64,000 bases of DNA from Diphasiastrum complanatum (Eukaryota > Streptophyta > Lycopodiopsida > Lycopodiales > Lycopodiaceae), in NCBI GenBank assembly GCA_029204225.1, contig CM055102.1, positions 7,032,994 through 7,096,993 of the forward strand, written 5' to 3'. Both the position numbers and the translations under genes were made by a program. Shown here piece by piece: positions 9,870 through 22,555 of the stretch. The notes beneath the pieces are model-generated. The model was given only the letters and a program-made list of their open reading frames with translations, ran no database searches and was not told the origin of the DNA. Each line of letters opens with the position of its first letter. The first letter of the stretch is position 1.

Positions 9870-11710
9870 TTTTACTTTTCTTATGAAGATACATTTCATC
9901 CAAGGAGATACTGCTAGCATCCATTGAGGTGGCAAGTCAAAGCTCCATCAAGGCAATGTGTTTGATCGAGAAGCACTTTCGCACATCTATTCTCACCATT
10001 CAAATGCATGTCATTGTGCATTTGGTAGATGAGGTGCCCATTGCAAGTACATCATCTACTTTTGTCAATTGTCTATTTCTAGTCCATCCTAGACTATTGG
10101 TATTGTGGTTACAATGTTCTCTCATTAATATTGATCCATATTATCAATACAGGCACTGTCCACAGCCGTTGGATGTTTTTCTTGGAACGATTCATGAAAA
10201 CATTGAAAGGCTTCATAAGACAAAGAGAAAGGCCTGTGGGTAGCATGGCGGAAAAATGGCTAGTGCAAGAGTCCATGGTTTATATTACGGAGTTCCTTGC
10301 TCATAGCGATCCTTCTATTCCTCATCTTTGGGATAATAAGGATGATGAGCATGTTGTTGGGGACGTTCCTCAGGAAAAAGGAGCGATCATGATAATGAAT
10401 GAGTTCTTCAAGGAGAAGATGAATAACTTTTGCATTCTTAATAGCGAAGAAATGCAAAAGTGAATTTCGAGATACAAAGATTCCAAGGCTCGTAGACAAA
10501 TCACTCAAGAGGGCATAGAAGACAACCATACCCACCTGACCTCGCCCTTCTACCCAAGGGCATGACACTTGATTGGCTACGTCATGCCCTTCGAGAAACC
10601 TCGTCAAACAATGAGGAAATAACATAGAGAGAGCGAGAATTTGCAAGCAATTTTCATGTAAGCTATGTACATCATTCACATGCTAAGCTATTTGTAAGTG
10701 TAATTTTCTACATGTTTGTTATATCCCCAACACATTTTGTTCTTTCTCATTCAGTACAAAAAATACAATGCGTTGTGGATGCATGGATGACACTTTTGTA
10801 CAAGGCGCATTGACAAAAATAGAAACACCTATGATTATGGAGTCATGGCAAATTTTACCCAAGAGAGTTGCGAACAAGCACGGTTGACACCAATTTACTC
10901 TCTTCTCAACTTGATTATTGTGGGACAATCAATGACATCCTCGAAGTTGGATTTAGGCTAATCAACTTTTTCATACTTGATGTCAAATGGTTCAAAGTTA
11001 TTGGCAATGGTCCCAATGCAACTGTCAGGAAAGATGAGAGTGGTTATTTTGCCATTGACTCCACCAAGCTTTGGACAAATCAAAGCAATACATTTGTTTT
11101 TCCTCAACAATGTGAGCAGGTACATTTATTTTATGTCTTCAAGATATCTATGCTCTTTTGTTGTCAATCAATTGATTTTCAGCTAATTGCAAAAAATGTA
11201 TATTGTGTGTGTACCCAAGCAATTGTAACATAGCTATAGATACTATTTACGAGTCAATATTTATGATAAAATCGATCAATTAAAGTTGGTGATCTTTCAC
11301 TCCGACCGTTCAGATCCCAGATATGGCGGTACGTGATTCAAGTCGCCCCTCGAAGTAAAAGAATCTTTGTAGATAGAGATGTCATGAAGGACATGGCGCT
11401 GCCAACTGATGCACCTAAACAAGATCACGATGATGGACTCGATGACACAGTTTCGGAGGATCATGTGCAAGCTTCACAATCTAATGATGATATTGAATGT
11501 GATGCATCATCATCAGATGGATCGACGACACACGACACACCTTCTCGATCTTCCTCATTGTCACCATCGCCATTAGCTTGTGAAGATCAATTTATTAATA
11601 ATGAAACTATAGGAGATATTTGGGTAGAATTAGAGATAGACTCATTTGGTTTGGCGGATTCGCCGCATGATGATGCGACAAATGATAACGAGAAACTACC
11701 AAATGAATAA
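9870..11710 (+). pseudogene. CACTA transposase relic: DUF4218, DUF4216 and acidic C-terminus
   Basis: From about 9885 the frame reads through the DUF4218 region: MCLIEKHFRTSILTIQMHV, then VHLVDEVPIA, and after an insertion or intron SRWMFFLERFMKTLKGFIRQ at 10150-10215 and SMAEKWLVQESMVYI. A TGA at 10461 falls where the family normally has tryptophan. The DUF4216 region follows: TYDYGVMANFTQESCEQ (about 10824-10878), then GFRLINFFILDVKWFKV and GYFAIDSTKLW at 10947-11075. A serine/aspartate-rich tail runs to the stop at 11710, like the tail of the copy at 31.7-34.3 kb. Several frame changes and stops mark it as dead. The N-terminal transposase half is absent here. Confidence 0.8.
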
Positions 11711-13490
11711 GTGAGACAGTTTGATGATGTATTCCAACTTATTGTAGTATTAATCAGATTGCTCACGTATGCAATTGCACTTTATTATTTGATTAGTTGA
11801 CATCAAACAAAAAGTCGACGTTGTGAGTACACGTAAAATTTGTGGTCATGATATTTTTATGATACATAAATTTTCTTTATTGATTTCACTTGTGGATATG
11901 ACAACTATTGTTGATAGAAAATGGAATTCAATGTGTTGATAGACAACAATTTTCAAAGTGAGATCCATTTACATTTTGTAACATACCGTGGTTTATATTG
12001 AGAGGCCATTTTTCATCAGTCACGGTATTACCCTCGGTGAGCGGAGTATTCTGGAATGCCTCTTGGCCTGCTTGACCCTCTCTATAACCCTCTCTATAAC
12101 CCTTCTTATAACCCTCCCTATAACCCTCCCTATAAGTCTCTAAAAAACACGTTAAAATTTGCAAGGCTTATATCGAGACAAAATGGCGGACCCGACGCTC
12201 GAACTTTTTGCTTCCCTTGCGCCTCATTTTAAATTCTATCTTTAAAAAAACGTTAAAAAAAAGTGCTGGAAATCGTGCGTCTTGTTGTAGTGACAATCCT
12301 TTACGATTGGGAAAAGTTTTCTTAGTGACCTTTAAAGTTTATACCCAGGTTAATGGCTGTTCAATCATGGCTCAGTCTAACAATCTTGCCATAATTTTAC
12401 AAAATGTCATTAAAAGGACCATTCCCCAATACATTAAGGATACAAAATTATCAGATAATGATTGAACCTACTACTGTGTATACAAAGGTGAAAAGTGAAA
12501 TTTATTCAAAGGTTTGAAAGAACATCAAACCCATACCTTGCCGAAGCATAATATTCTAGTAGCCAATTGCAATGCAAAATAATAGTCTCCCAGGTGCATC
12601 ACATGGAAAAGATGAACTTGACACGTGAAGTTTGAAGCTTATTCTGCATCACTCTGACGTGAGTGGATAATTCATCTCAATCATATACCCAAAGACTTGG
12701 ATCAGTGTTATTAACCTAAAGGTAAAGTACCATGTGTGGGGCTGCATCATATATGGGACCAAGTATAGTTGGTATCTTTTCAGGACAACAGACTTCAGAT
12801 AAGATGTTCTAATCAACTCTTAGCATGGTTTTGTTTGTTGTTGAGCTTTCAGAGTGGGATGCGCTAAAATGAAGCAGAATGAAAATTATCCTGTGATTTG
12901 TGGGCCAAGGAACCCCACCGTCCACGTCTCAATACCAGCTCAAAACGTCAATTAGTGCCAGCAGAAATAATGCTGAAGATGAAGTGAATCAGCAGTTTTT
13001 CAACTCAAAATGCACCTGCCGTAATCCAAAGGTTTTGGAAGCTTCGTGGAGCATGGTGGAGAGCATGCATGGTGGAGAGACAGATGTATCTTCCACCCAA
13101 GATATCCCTCAGCAGTGCCACCACACTTAGATCAAGGGAGCAGTCTGCGTTGATTGAGATGACGCTTCCACTTGAGCCAAAACGTGAGTGTTGACTCTTA
13201 GAGCTGCATGGTGCTTTATTGCTGGTTTATTGCAGACAACTAGATATTTTTTCTGTACCGTGTACACTGTAGAGTTGTACAACATTGAACTTTGATGTTC
13301 AGCAATGGTGATAATGTAGACAGACAGTGTACAACATCCAGACTGTAGATCAGCGTAGAAGTCATCTGATTCATCCCAGTCGATGTGCAAGTAATCACTG
13401 ACATCGTGATAGAAAGCATAGTAAGAAAAAGACTACTGATGTCATCATCTGCATGCTACACGAATGTTCACGATACCCCAAAGCAGTCAT
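11711..13490. other. No supported gene; contains a short minisatellite
   Basis: The short frames at 12208-12465 and 12900-13130 have no recognisable motif. The only structured part is the 12-bp repeat at about 12078-12137. Confidence 0.4.
12078..12137. repeat. 12-bp tandem repeat (TATAACCCTCYC)n
   Basis: About five imperfect copies of a 12-bp unit (CTCTCTATAACC, CTTCTTATAACC, CTCCCTATAACC). The period is a multiple of three, so the minus strand reads as GYREGYREG repeats. No start or domain context supports a real protein. Confidence 0.8.
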
Positions 13491-16400
13491 AAACTATAAT
13501 CAGTGGTGCCCAAAAGTTGTCAGCAGTTTTAGCTCTTTAAGTAAAAGATAAAGGTAATATAAACGAAGGCATCTTGAAATCTGTTCAAGGACATAGCATT
13601 ACTACTATGATGTAATTTTCCTGAAACAGTTGTCTAACGTTGAGGGAAAAAAAACAGTTGTCTAACGCACTATTAAGCTATATATCAAGGTTACTTTGGA
13701 GAGGTTGAGTTCAGTGGGAGATATTTGTTATAACAGTTTAATATACCGGAAACACCAAGTTCGGATAGAGTTGGCCCGAAGCAAAGATGATACGGTATAC
13801 CTATTAACGCTCAAGTGAGGTTGTTAGCCTATAATCATTTTGTTCAATCTGTGGTGCCGAGGAGTTCTCGGCAGCTTTAAGAAAAGAATAAAGCAAACGA
13901 AGGCGTCTTCAGATTTGTTGTTCTAAAGAATAGCATTACTACTATGATCAAATTTTCCTAAAATAGTTGTCAAACGCAGTATTAGGCTGTATATTGTTTC
14001 ACTTTGATTAGAAACAATATGTTATTTCAACCTCATCCTCTTGGATCAAGGTCAGCTTGGAGAGGTTGAGTTTAGTGAGAGATATTTGTTAATAGGAAAC
14101 ACCCACCAAGTTCAAATAGAGCTGTCTGGGCACGTGGAGGTGGTGCACCACTCCTCAAAAACTTGACCCAGTGCCCAACTGCAAGTGATGCCCCTCCGAT
14201 CCCACTGGCCACATGCACGTGTTGCTATCTCACCCCCAACCACCTATACATTGTCTCTCCTCTCACCTATTAAGGTGTTACCAAGGCCAAAACTTGTACC
14301 AAGGGATAGAGGAGAGTGCAACATCTTAGCAGAATATTATATTCAAGCAAAACCCTAGGACCCAACTTAGGGAATTATTGGAGGGGCTCACACGATGAGG
14401 CTTGTTCACACTAGCAGTGCACTCTTGTGCCTTGTAAGCAGATTGCACACAACCAAATCGGCCAACAAGAGTGGGACTAGATCAAAATGATATGATTTAC
14501 CTATAGCTATTAGTAATTAAGTGAGGTTGTTAGCCTATATTCATTTGGTAGGATATTTGTTTGGGAGATTCCTTTGTGTTCTTGAATAAAATTAAATCCT
14601 AAAGGTTGCCCTAATTATGTATTGAGTCTGCATTTGGTAGAGTCGGTGCATAAAACATGGATTTTTAGCACCTTTGCATCCGGTGAAATGGCCATAAAGT
14701 TAAGGCAAAACCATTAGGCCAAGCCATGATCAAGGTTGTTGAACCAGGTATAAAGGTCACACAAAAAGATCTCTCCCAAGCGTAAGTATACGGAGAAAGC
14801 ATGGCTAAATATTTTTACAAGTTTGACTTATAATGCATGTCTATGAGTCATAATATGTCATTCAAATCTTTTTGCGAGATTTTTATGAGCACAATGTCTA
14901 TGTGAAATATTTTTTACGAACTTTAGATCTCATAACATGCCAAAAAAATAAGCAACTATACTATCAAATTTCATAATATGCAGAAAAGTAACATCATGAG
15001 GTCACTTGCAAATTAATAATATTGTCATGTTCAATGTTTCTATGGATTCACGGATCATGACTCGGCCAAATGCAACATCGACACATAATTTCCCGAGGAA
15101 GGGCAACCTGTGATGTTCAAGAACATGAGGAAATCTCTCAACAAATTCTTTACTAACTTTGAAAATGACCTCACCTTGTTTCTTTGTATATTACGGAATT
15201 TGGAACGCACGTATCTTTTTGGCATGTTATGAGATTTAAAGTCCATAGAAATCATTTCATATGAACATTGTACAAATAGAAAGGTAATAGAAAGATTTGA
15301 AAGACATATCATGACCACATGATGATGTATATTAAGTGAGACTCATGAATAAATTTAACCATAAAAATAGATCTTCCTCACCATCTTTTTTGCTTGGGAA
15401 ATATCTATTTAGTGATCCGTTAAGGTCCCTAAAAAGGCCATTCCTCAATGCTTAATCCATGGTGCCAGTAAGTTTCTAGTAGCTTTTATTTAAGTAAGAT
15501 AAAGACAACAAAAGGAGTCTTCCGATTTGTTGATGGACATAGCATTACTGCCATAGATGCGGGTTTCGACCCTTCTAGTTTGAAACATTCTATTTCGTAC
15601 ATACAGAACGGAGCATGATCCCTACATACGGAACGAGCTATACATATTTTTGATTTTTTTTGAAAAAAAAATCTATTGTTGCAGAAACCACAAAACTTGT
15701 CGCATTTGGTTTGGACCGCCACCAAGGTACAAGAGGAGGGAGTGCATAGATTTCGATGTCATGATCCGTTTTGAGCAACATGTGTATGCCATCAATGTTC
15801 GAGTGGTTCAAAGCACGATTGTAAGTTCGAGCGCCATCTCCATAGCTATCCATTCGTAGTACATTTCAGTCATCAATGACATATGTCCATCATTGATATA
15901 GCTTCTCATAAACTTGTTATTTCATGTTTTCTCCCTCCTCTCATTGACATGTGTTTTTTAGGGCTTTTAGGCCAAGGGGAAACATGTGAGGCCAATGTTT
16001 GGTGTTTGGAGCATGTTCATGCTACATCTAGGCTTCCATGCTTTATCTTGCTTTTATGTCTAGGGTTTAAGGTCCTTAGGGCAAATTTTCAAAGTTTAGG
16101 AGTTGTTTTCCATTGATAAAGTTTGTAGATTAGGGTTTTCTTATAAGTCTACCTATGTGCCACTGTACTTTCATCATGATGGATGACGTTATTACAGTTT
16201 CTAAGCTTTCCTTTATGTCTAGCGATATCTAAGGGTTGGCTCAATTGGTTAGCTTGGCATCCAACGTTTCTTTGGTCCTAGGTTCAAGCCCCCTTGGAAA
16301 CCAAGATGCATTTATGTATAGCCATTACAATGTTTGTAAACTGATCTATTAGTTTTTAGTTTTACATAATATTTATTAATGCATTATTAAGTTCATCTGG

Positions 16401-17040
16401 AATCTGATTTTTTATGGTTAAACTTAGTTTTTTAATGCCCCATTATAATTTCTATATTTAGCACTATTTTTTTTAATTGCAAAAAAATAATAAATACATG
16501 TACTTTCCGAAAAGAAAAAAAAATACACATAATGGATACCTTGCGACTATTATGCCCATTTTCTGAATAGATTAAAAAGTAGAATATGTATGTATTTTTT
16601 TGCAAACTGCTGTTTGCCCCGCGCGTCCGTACAACTGGGCTGCCACGTGGCATGTCCAGAGTGCTCCGCATTGCTGTGCATCCATACAGTGCATCTGTAC
16701 ATCGTCCACCACCTGGCTTGTCTAGAGTGGTTTGTTAGATTCAAACTGCTTATTATGCTTCGTAATGTCCATGTGAAAATAGTCAAGGTACCCATCACAA
16801 AATGGAATGGAAATCCTAACAGGGCAACATGGCCTCTGCCTGACCCATTCCATAGTTATAAGTTATGTAGAGGCATCTATGAATTCTGGAAGAAGCTGGT
16901 TACTTTGGAGAAGTCAAGTTCAATGGGAAATATTTGTTACAATAGTTTTAGAGTACCAGCTAGCATATAGACCGGGTGATATGATACCTATTGATAACGT
17001 TTAAGTGAAGTTGCTAGTCTATATCCATTTTGTTTAATCT
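13490..17040. repeat. Dispersed, decayed copies of a repeat of about 340 bp
   Basis: The block at about 13495-13845 (GTTGTCTAACGCA, TTGGAGAGGTTGAGTTCAGT, GGAAACACCAAGTTC, CAAGTGAGGTTGTTAGCCTA) recurs at about 13850-14120. Partial copies lie at 14485-14550, 15465-15560 and 16895-17045. The copies are direct repeats that differ by many substitutions. The stretch otherwise lacks a gene I can support and probably represents old non-autonomous elements downstream of the aquaporin gene. Confidence 0.6.
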
Positions 17041-18060
17041 GCCATGTTGCAGAAACTTTCGCATCCTTCAGTTACACAAACAGATAGCATCTTTGTTGTA
17101 AAGGCAAGCTGAAACTTTCAACAAAACAAATATTACTGCAGCTATGATTTTTTCAGGAGGGTCAAACGTACTCTGTACATAGGAGTGAATGTGGTTTTAG
17201 TATGTAAAATTTTACCACGCGTTCCTTGGAGGTAATGTGAAGTTTATATTATGCCCATTACAATCAGCTCAGATTCCAGAGTTAAGAACATGAGAATTCA
17301 AATTATGGCAGACCGTGTGCGTAGAGCTGTTTTGCGATATGGCATAATACGCAAGCTACAAATCGGACAATAAATAACATCATAAAAGTGAAAAATGTCA
17401 ACATTTTCTCATCAAGCCAATGACCTTGGTTTCCCCTGGTGCATCATGTAGGAATATTTTATCAACGATCGCATAGAGAGTTTTGCAGGAAGAAAATACA
17501 GCGGATTTTAACCTGATATACGTTTATCTTAATTCATCTTAACAACTTTGGAGAGCAATTATCGACTCTACCCCTCGTGGTTGTATCATCATTATTGATC
17601 AATGAGAGTAGATAAAGAGAAAGGACCGAAAAGTCGCCTCCAAAGTCATTAAAACAAAGTCATGATATTGTGGGCTAAAGAAGCTAGCGTAACAACATTT
17701 TCAAGTTTGACATAATTTGATAGAAGTGAGAGATTTGCAAACAAAAAGGCACATACATAATCATCCACGTACAAAAGCAAATTTGGATATTTTTTTTGCG
17801 ATATGCAGCAGATGCAAGAAATTTCTATCCTCATTGTGAACATAGTTACAGCCGCCAAGGGCAGCATTTCCAAATCATATACATAAACTACTAGGAGAGT
17901 ATTTTTCATGCCCCTCTTTTCCAAGTCAACAGAGTGCTTTGCCTATTTTATCAGCAATACATTTGACATATCGAACATAACTACAATAGATACAGTTCAT
18001 AGAGGCATGATTCAGACAGAGGACAAGCTCGCTGAATCACGATAGAAATACATGCAGGAT

Positions 18061-19365
18061 TTAGCCTCTAAGACTTGAACGTGACTTGAATGGGATCGCG
18101 CGAATGATGAACAGATGGTAAAACGCTGCTAGTGCTGCTCCGGAGAAAGGACCCACCCAGAATATCCACTGTTACAAACAAACATTCATCACAAGTGAAA
18201 ACCATAAAATTAGATGATTGTCCAGTAGACTTTTCGTATCGTGATAGCAACTAACAACGTGCTCGTTACATCTCTGTTCTTCAAGTAAAGCTATATGAGA
18301 CGTGTAGTCACTGAAAAAGGATAAGGTTAGAGATGACTCTGCTACAGACATGATCGTCCCACGCTTGATCTCTATTGTACACAATGGCAGCTCCGAGGCT
18401 CCGAGCGGGGTTGATGCCAGTGCCGGTGATTGGAATTGTGGCAAGATGAACTAAGAATACAGCGAAACCAATTGGCAACGGTGCAAGTACCTGCAAGAAA
18501 GCACAGTTATCCCATAATATAAAATATTCCACTCAGAAACAGATTCTTGAAAAATCTATACTACAACAGTTAAAGATGCTCTCTCAGAGCAGTAGCAGCA
18601 GCAAAAGGAGAGAGCAGTACCGGAGTGTGCGAGTCTCTAGCGTTTCTCTTTGCATCTGTTGCAGAAAACACTGTATATACCAGAAGAAATGTCCCTACGA
18701 TCTCAGCACCAAGTCCATCGCCTTTAGTATAGCCGTGGTGGACAAAGTTTGCACCACCTCCACTGGCTTGAAACGCCTGTTTCTGAAACCCTTTCACTAC
18801 TCCTGCTCCCGCAATTGCTCCCAATATCTGAGCTACCATGTAAATTAGCGCCCGAGGAAGTGACACTTTTCTAGCAAGAAACATCCCGAATGTCACTGCT
18901 GGATTGATATGGCCACCTGCCATAGATCAAGTAAAAGCGTCCAGTTAGACAGATTGTCGATTAGAAACTTTCACTGCACTTGTGTGATTCAAATATATCA
19001 TAACTCCAAGCAAGGTAGAGTTTTCTGATGAAACCTGAAACTCCAGCGGTGCAGTATACAAGAGCGAAGATCGCTCCTCCGAATGCCCAGGCAATGCCTT
19101 GAGTTCCCACACCGTTGCATGCGCCGGACAGTACGTTTCCGATCACAGTTCCAATGGTTATGTAGAGAAATATAAAGCTGGCGAAGAACTCGGCTATGGC
19201 GGCTCTCCAGAAAGACCAGGAGGATAGCTCTGCCCCTTCAAACAGCGGAGCAGACTTGGGTTCCGTATAATCCTTCTGGCTTCTGATCTGAGCTGCTGTA
19301 CCCAAAGGCTGCCTTTCTGAAAACCTGCTAGCGCCAACATGGATGTCTTCCTCCTTTCCCTCCAT
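18061..19365 (-). CDS. PIP1: PIP1-type plasma membrane aquaporin, four exons
   Basis: A water channel (MIP family) of the plasma membrane. Minus-strand exons are 19365-19035, 18916-18621, 18490-18350 and 18168-18061, separated by GT-AG introns of 118, 130 and 181 bp; the spliced CDS gives 291 residues. The N-terminus [15 protein letters not shown], the [10 protein letters not shown] motif and the C-terminal [10 protein letters not shown] are PIP1 hallmarks. Both pore motifs are present: [11 protein letters not shown] across the first exon junction and [13 protein letters not shown] in exon 3, as are the loop D segment [11 protein letters not shown] and the FLVHLATIP histidine of the selectivity filter. 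Six membrane helices are expected from the family and the hydrophobic stretches fit. The three intron positions look like the usual PIP pattern. No frameshift or stop was seen. The start is the first ATG, in the normal PIP1 context. Confidence 0.95.
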
Positions 19366-20230
19366 CGCCTTCCCTCACCAGAAATTAGAATCTAGGATGA
19401 GGCTGCTCTTATGCTCACCTGGTGATCAGCTGCTCGCAAATTTTCGATTTACCTTCTTGCAAACAACAAACAAAACCCACATCGATCATTAATCACAGCA
19501 ACACAAAAAATCCATATCGATCATCAATCAAAGCAGCAGCATAGATAAAAAACCACACCTCACAGCAGCTCAAATTAATACAGAAAAAAAAAGGCCTGAA
19601 TGCTCCTGATAAACGAACAAATGGTTGATATTTGCAAAATTAAATGGAGTAATTGCTTCTGATAACTGATCAAATTGTGCTAATACTCGATAATAAACAC
19701 CCAAACAGCTACAGAATCCAAACTACTAAACAGCATCAACAACAGCCAACATGAGATAAAACACTCACCACAGCTAACAGCATCTACACACACAGCTAAA
19801 AACATCAACAGCTCACATGAGATAGAACACTCACACACAGATAAAACATCAACAGCCCACATGAGATAATACACTCACCACACAGGTAAAACATCTACAG
19901 CCCATATGAGATAAAACACTCACCACGCAGCTGCTGCCTCCTTCCATGCAATGCAGGGATGGGTTGAATTTGCAAGTGTGGAGAGAGAGCATATCATACA
20001 ATTGTGCAGGCAGCAGTAGTCCTTGCCTTAAAGGCCTCTGCAGCAGGTGAAATGGAGGCATGGATAGCAGGTAGACCTGGTAGAGGTGGGGACGGATGCA
20101 AAACATAAAAAATCTCATAGTGGACCCTGGGTGGTCCATACATTCTGTCAAAGGGGGACCCACTCTAGGGATGAAATCATAGTAAGTGGCGAACCCCCCG
20201 CTGGGGACAACGACATCTCTGACCAAGCTT
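19366..20230. promoter_or_regulatory. Upstream region of the PIP1 gene with a short tandem repeat
   Basis: This should hold the 5' leader and promoter of the minus-strand aquaporin. It contains repeated CATGAGATAAAACACTCACCA units at about 19749, 19816, 19859 and 19904, alternating with ACAGCTAAAAACATC-like spacers (19740-19930). No confident TATA box or cis-element could be assigned. The short frames across it are products of the repeat. Confidence 0.4.
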
Positions 20231-22050
20231 GGAATGCATACTGACTTTTCAAATTGAGAGTACTTTCTAATTTTGAACGTTCATATGACATATTGTATGT
20301 TTCAATAATCCCTTTCAATCTTAAAAATGCAAGAATATTTTAGCTTCAGAATGTCTAAATATGAGCTTATTTTACTTAAACAGGGAGGGTGAGCCACGAG
20401 ACTCAAGAGCAAGGCTTAGAATTGTTGCGTATTACAAGAAAATTTTCAAATTATAACCTTCACATCAAATTTGACTTGCTACCTATTGAACAAAAGCTTA
20501 AATTTTTAAATTTTTCCTTACTTCACATTGTTTTAATGTCTTTGAAACGCAAGCACATATACATACATTGTAACTTGTAAAAACCAAGCCCTCATTTGGG
20601 GAGACCAAAGGTAGATCCATATGTACTTTATATACTAAACAAAATCAGTTATCACTAAATTAAATAAAAAATTTAGACTCCTTGCATCCACCATCTCATG
20701 TTTGTTCTCTTGTGTATTATGGATTCACTCTATGTGACTTTTTTAGAGTCCTCCACATTTCAACATTTGTTTCTATTGGATAAGAGCAAAGTATGTGCCT
20801 AGAAGGCATACCCTCGAATCTAGACTAATGCCCTATTGATGTTTGGAGCTTGTGCTTATTCTTGGCATGGCCTATTTGATATGTACAATGCACATAGTCA
20901 AAAAAAGGGTCATCTAAACATGTGGCACGATGTTGAGCATCATGGTCATGTTGAGAGAGAGTTTAACTTGCTCAAAATTTTCATTATATAATATGTACTT
21001 TGATTAAACATGAACTAACCTTTAAACATATGATAAATCATAGATAAATTGATTGCATTAGGTATTCTTGACTTATCATGCCACAAACCTCCTTACTTCT
21101 TTTAGAAAATTTGAGGCTATTAGTAATACTTTTCTCATCTCTTTCTAATAGCCCAAAAATTGGATAAGTAGCATATTTATCATTTGACCCATTACTTTTG
21201 GATAATCATCACACAAGTACTCCTTAACACCATACCTAACTAAGTAATACATGTGTGAGCATTGTATAGAAAAAGCATTAAACTATCATAGAGATTTTTG
21301 TTTAATAAGGTTGGATAAGTATCATCTCAAATATGACAAAAGCAATTCTTTAAGCTTGTATTCTTGACTTTTGTTGTTTATTATATTCATAGTAAAATTA
21401 AAAGGTGTGTGCCAAGGCTTCATACATAAGTAAACTATTGTTTATATGTTTTTTGAGCACTTAAACTTACGTCAATCAATTTTTTTGGCAACATATAGCT
21501 CATTTGTTTAATTTTGCACTAGCATCACTATGTGAAAATTTGTATTCAACTTAATTTGGCCTAGCAAAGGAGCTTGAGGCTCCAAGCATCAATGACGGAT
21601 TAGTCAGGACTAAAGGCTACATCGTTGTTGTGGACAAAATAACACAAAGTTCTGTCCAACTCAACAACTATGGAGAATTAGTCAAATATTCATTGCCATT
21701 ATGCCATGATATTATATCACTATTTCTAACAGGCTACCACATGCCCAAAAACCTCAAATTTTGCACATACTCTAATAGTTATTTTATTTACAATAGAAGA
21801 CATAGAATGGAGGGAGGACCCTCTCATATGTATGGTATTCCTATCTAATGCAACTAAGGTAGAGTATTCTTAGTATCAATTGAGGAGCTTTATTACAAAA
21901 TATTGCAATAGGCCAACTTTAAAAGCAAACTTGCCCTATCATCTTGTCGGTAGTAAAGATTATGTAAGCATGAGTAATATAATACCTGCTTTTTGAAAAG
22001 ATGAGCTAGTTTTAAGCAAATCCAAATGATCCCATGATTGGATCACTTAC
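20231..22050. other. AT-rich region without a recognisable gene
   Basis: Only short frames without family motifs occur. I see no LTR ends or long repeats, though the right end (about 22050-22250) belongs to a repeat family that recurs at 28.3-30.8 kb. Confidence 0.4.
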
Positions 22051-22263
22051 AAAGAGTCATGATATAGGAGCGTGGAATCTTTCATCAAAAGGGTGATCAC
22101 ATAAAAGTGCATATATGATCCTAAAGGTAGAATCTTGAATAGGGTTGATCTCCAAAAGTTTAAGCCTAAGAGAGGATCTTCAATGAAAAAATAAATGAAA
22201 GCACATTCACTCTCATGAAATACAAGAGACATGATTCATTTGCCAAAGGCGCGCAGACATGGG
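22050..22263. repeat. Dispersed repeat copy interrupted by the copia insertion
   Basis: The segment with AATAGGGTTGATCTCCAAA, AAAAAATAAATGA and CTCTCATGAAATACAAGAGA resembles 30650-30760 and, in part, 28700-28790 and 29905-29955. The copia element at 22269-28290 sits at its right edge and further family sequence resumes just after it (28320 onward). This fits insertion into a pre-existing repeat. Confidence 0.6.
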
Positions 22264-22268
22264 GGAAG

Positions 22269-22543
22269 AGTTAGAATTAAAGTTAGAATCATTGTGTGAC
22301 TGTAAGTGGGTCCTATCAGTGGATAAGGATCAGTTGGCCTCGCCACGAGGCAAGTCGACGGAACACACGTCCCGCCAACGACAACCTGGGTCATGCATGG
22401 GTTGCCTGAGTGAACAACTATATGTACAGTGTAATTTCATTTTGAGAAATACAGTTGCTATGTGAGCTTGCTGAGAAGAGTGATTTTCTGTCTGTGTGAT
22501 TGTGTAGCATAATCTGTGTTCCTGTGCAAAGCAAATTCTAAGT
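22269..22543 (+). repeat. 5' LTR of the inactivated copia element
   Basis: 275 bp, ending directly before the primer binding site. TTAGAATT and AATTCTAA form an 8-bp inverted repeat just inside the ends. The sequence matches 28016-28290 with about 4 percent difference. Confidence 0.88.
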
Positions 22544-22555
22544 TGGTATTAGAGC
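22544..22555 (+). other. Primer binding site (initiator tRNA-Met type)
   Basis: TGGTATTAGAGC directly after the 5' LTR. It differs by one C-to-T change from the TGGTATCAGAGC used by the copia at 41208, the standard plant copia site complementary to initiator tRNA-Met. Confidence 0.85.

Noticed and set aside
12208-12465. 85-codon plus-strand frame
   Set aside because: No motif and no coding context; composition not distinguishable from chance.
18576-18848. Plus-strand frame across the aquaporin gene
   Set aside because: Antisense shadow of PIP1 exon 2.
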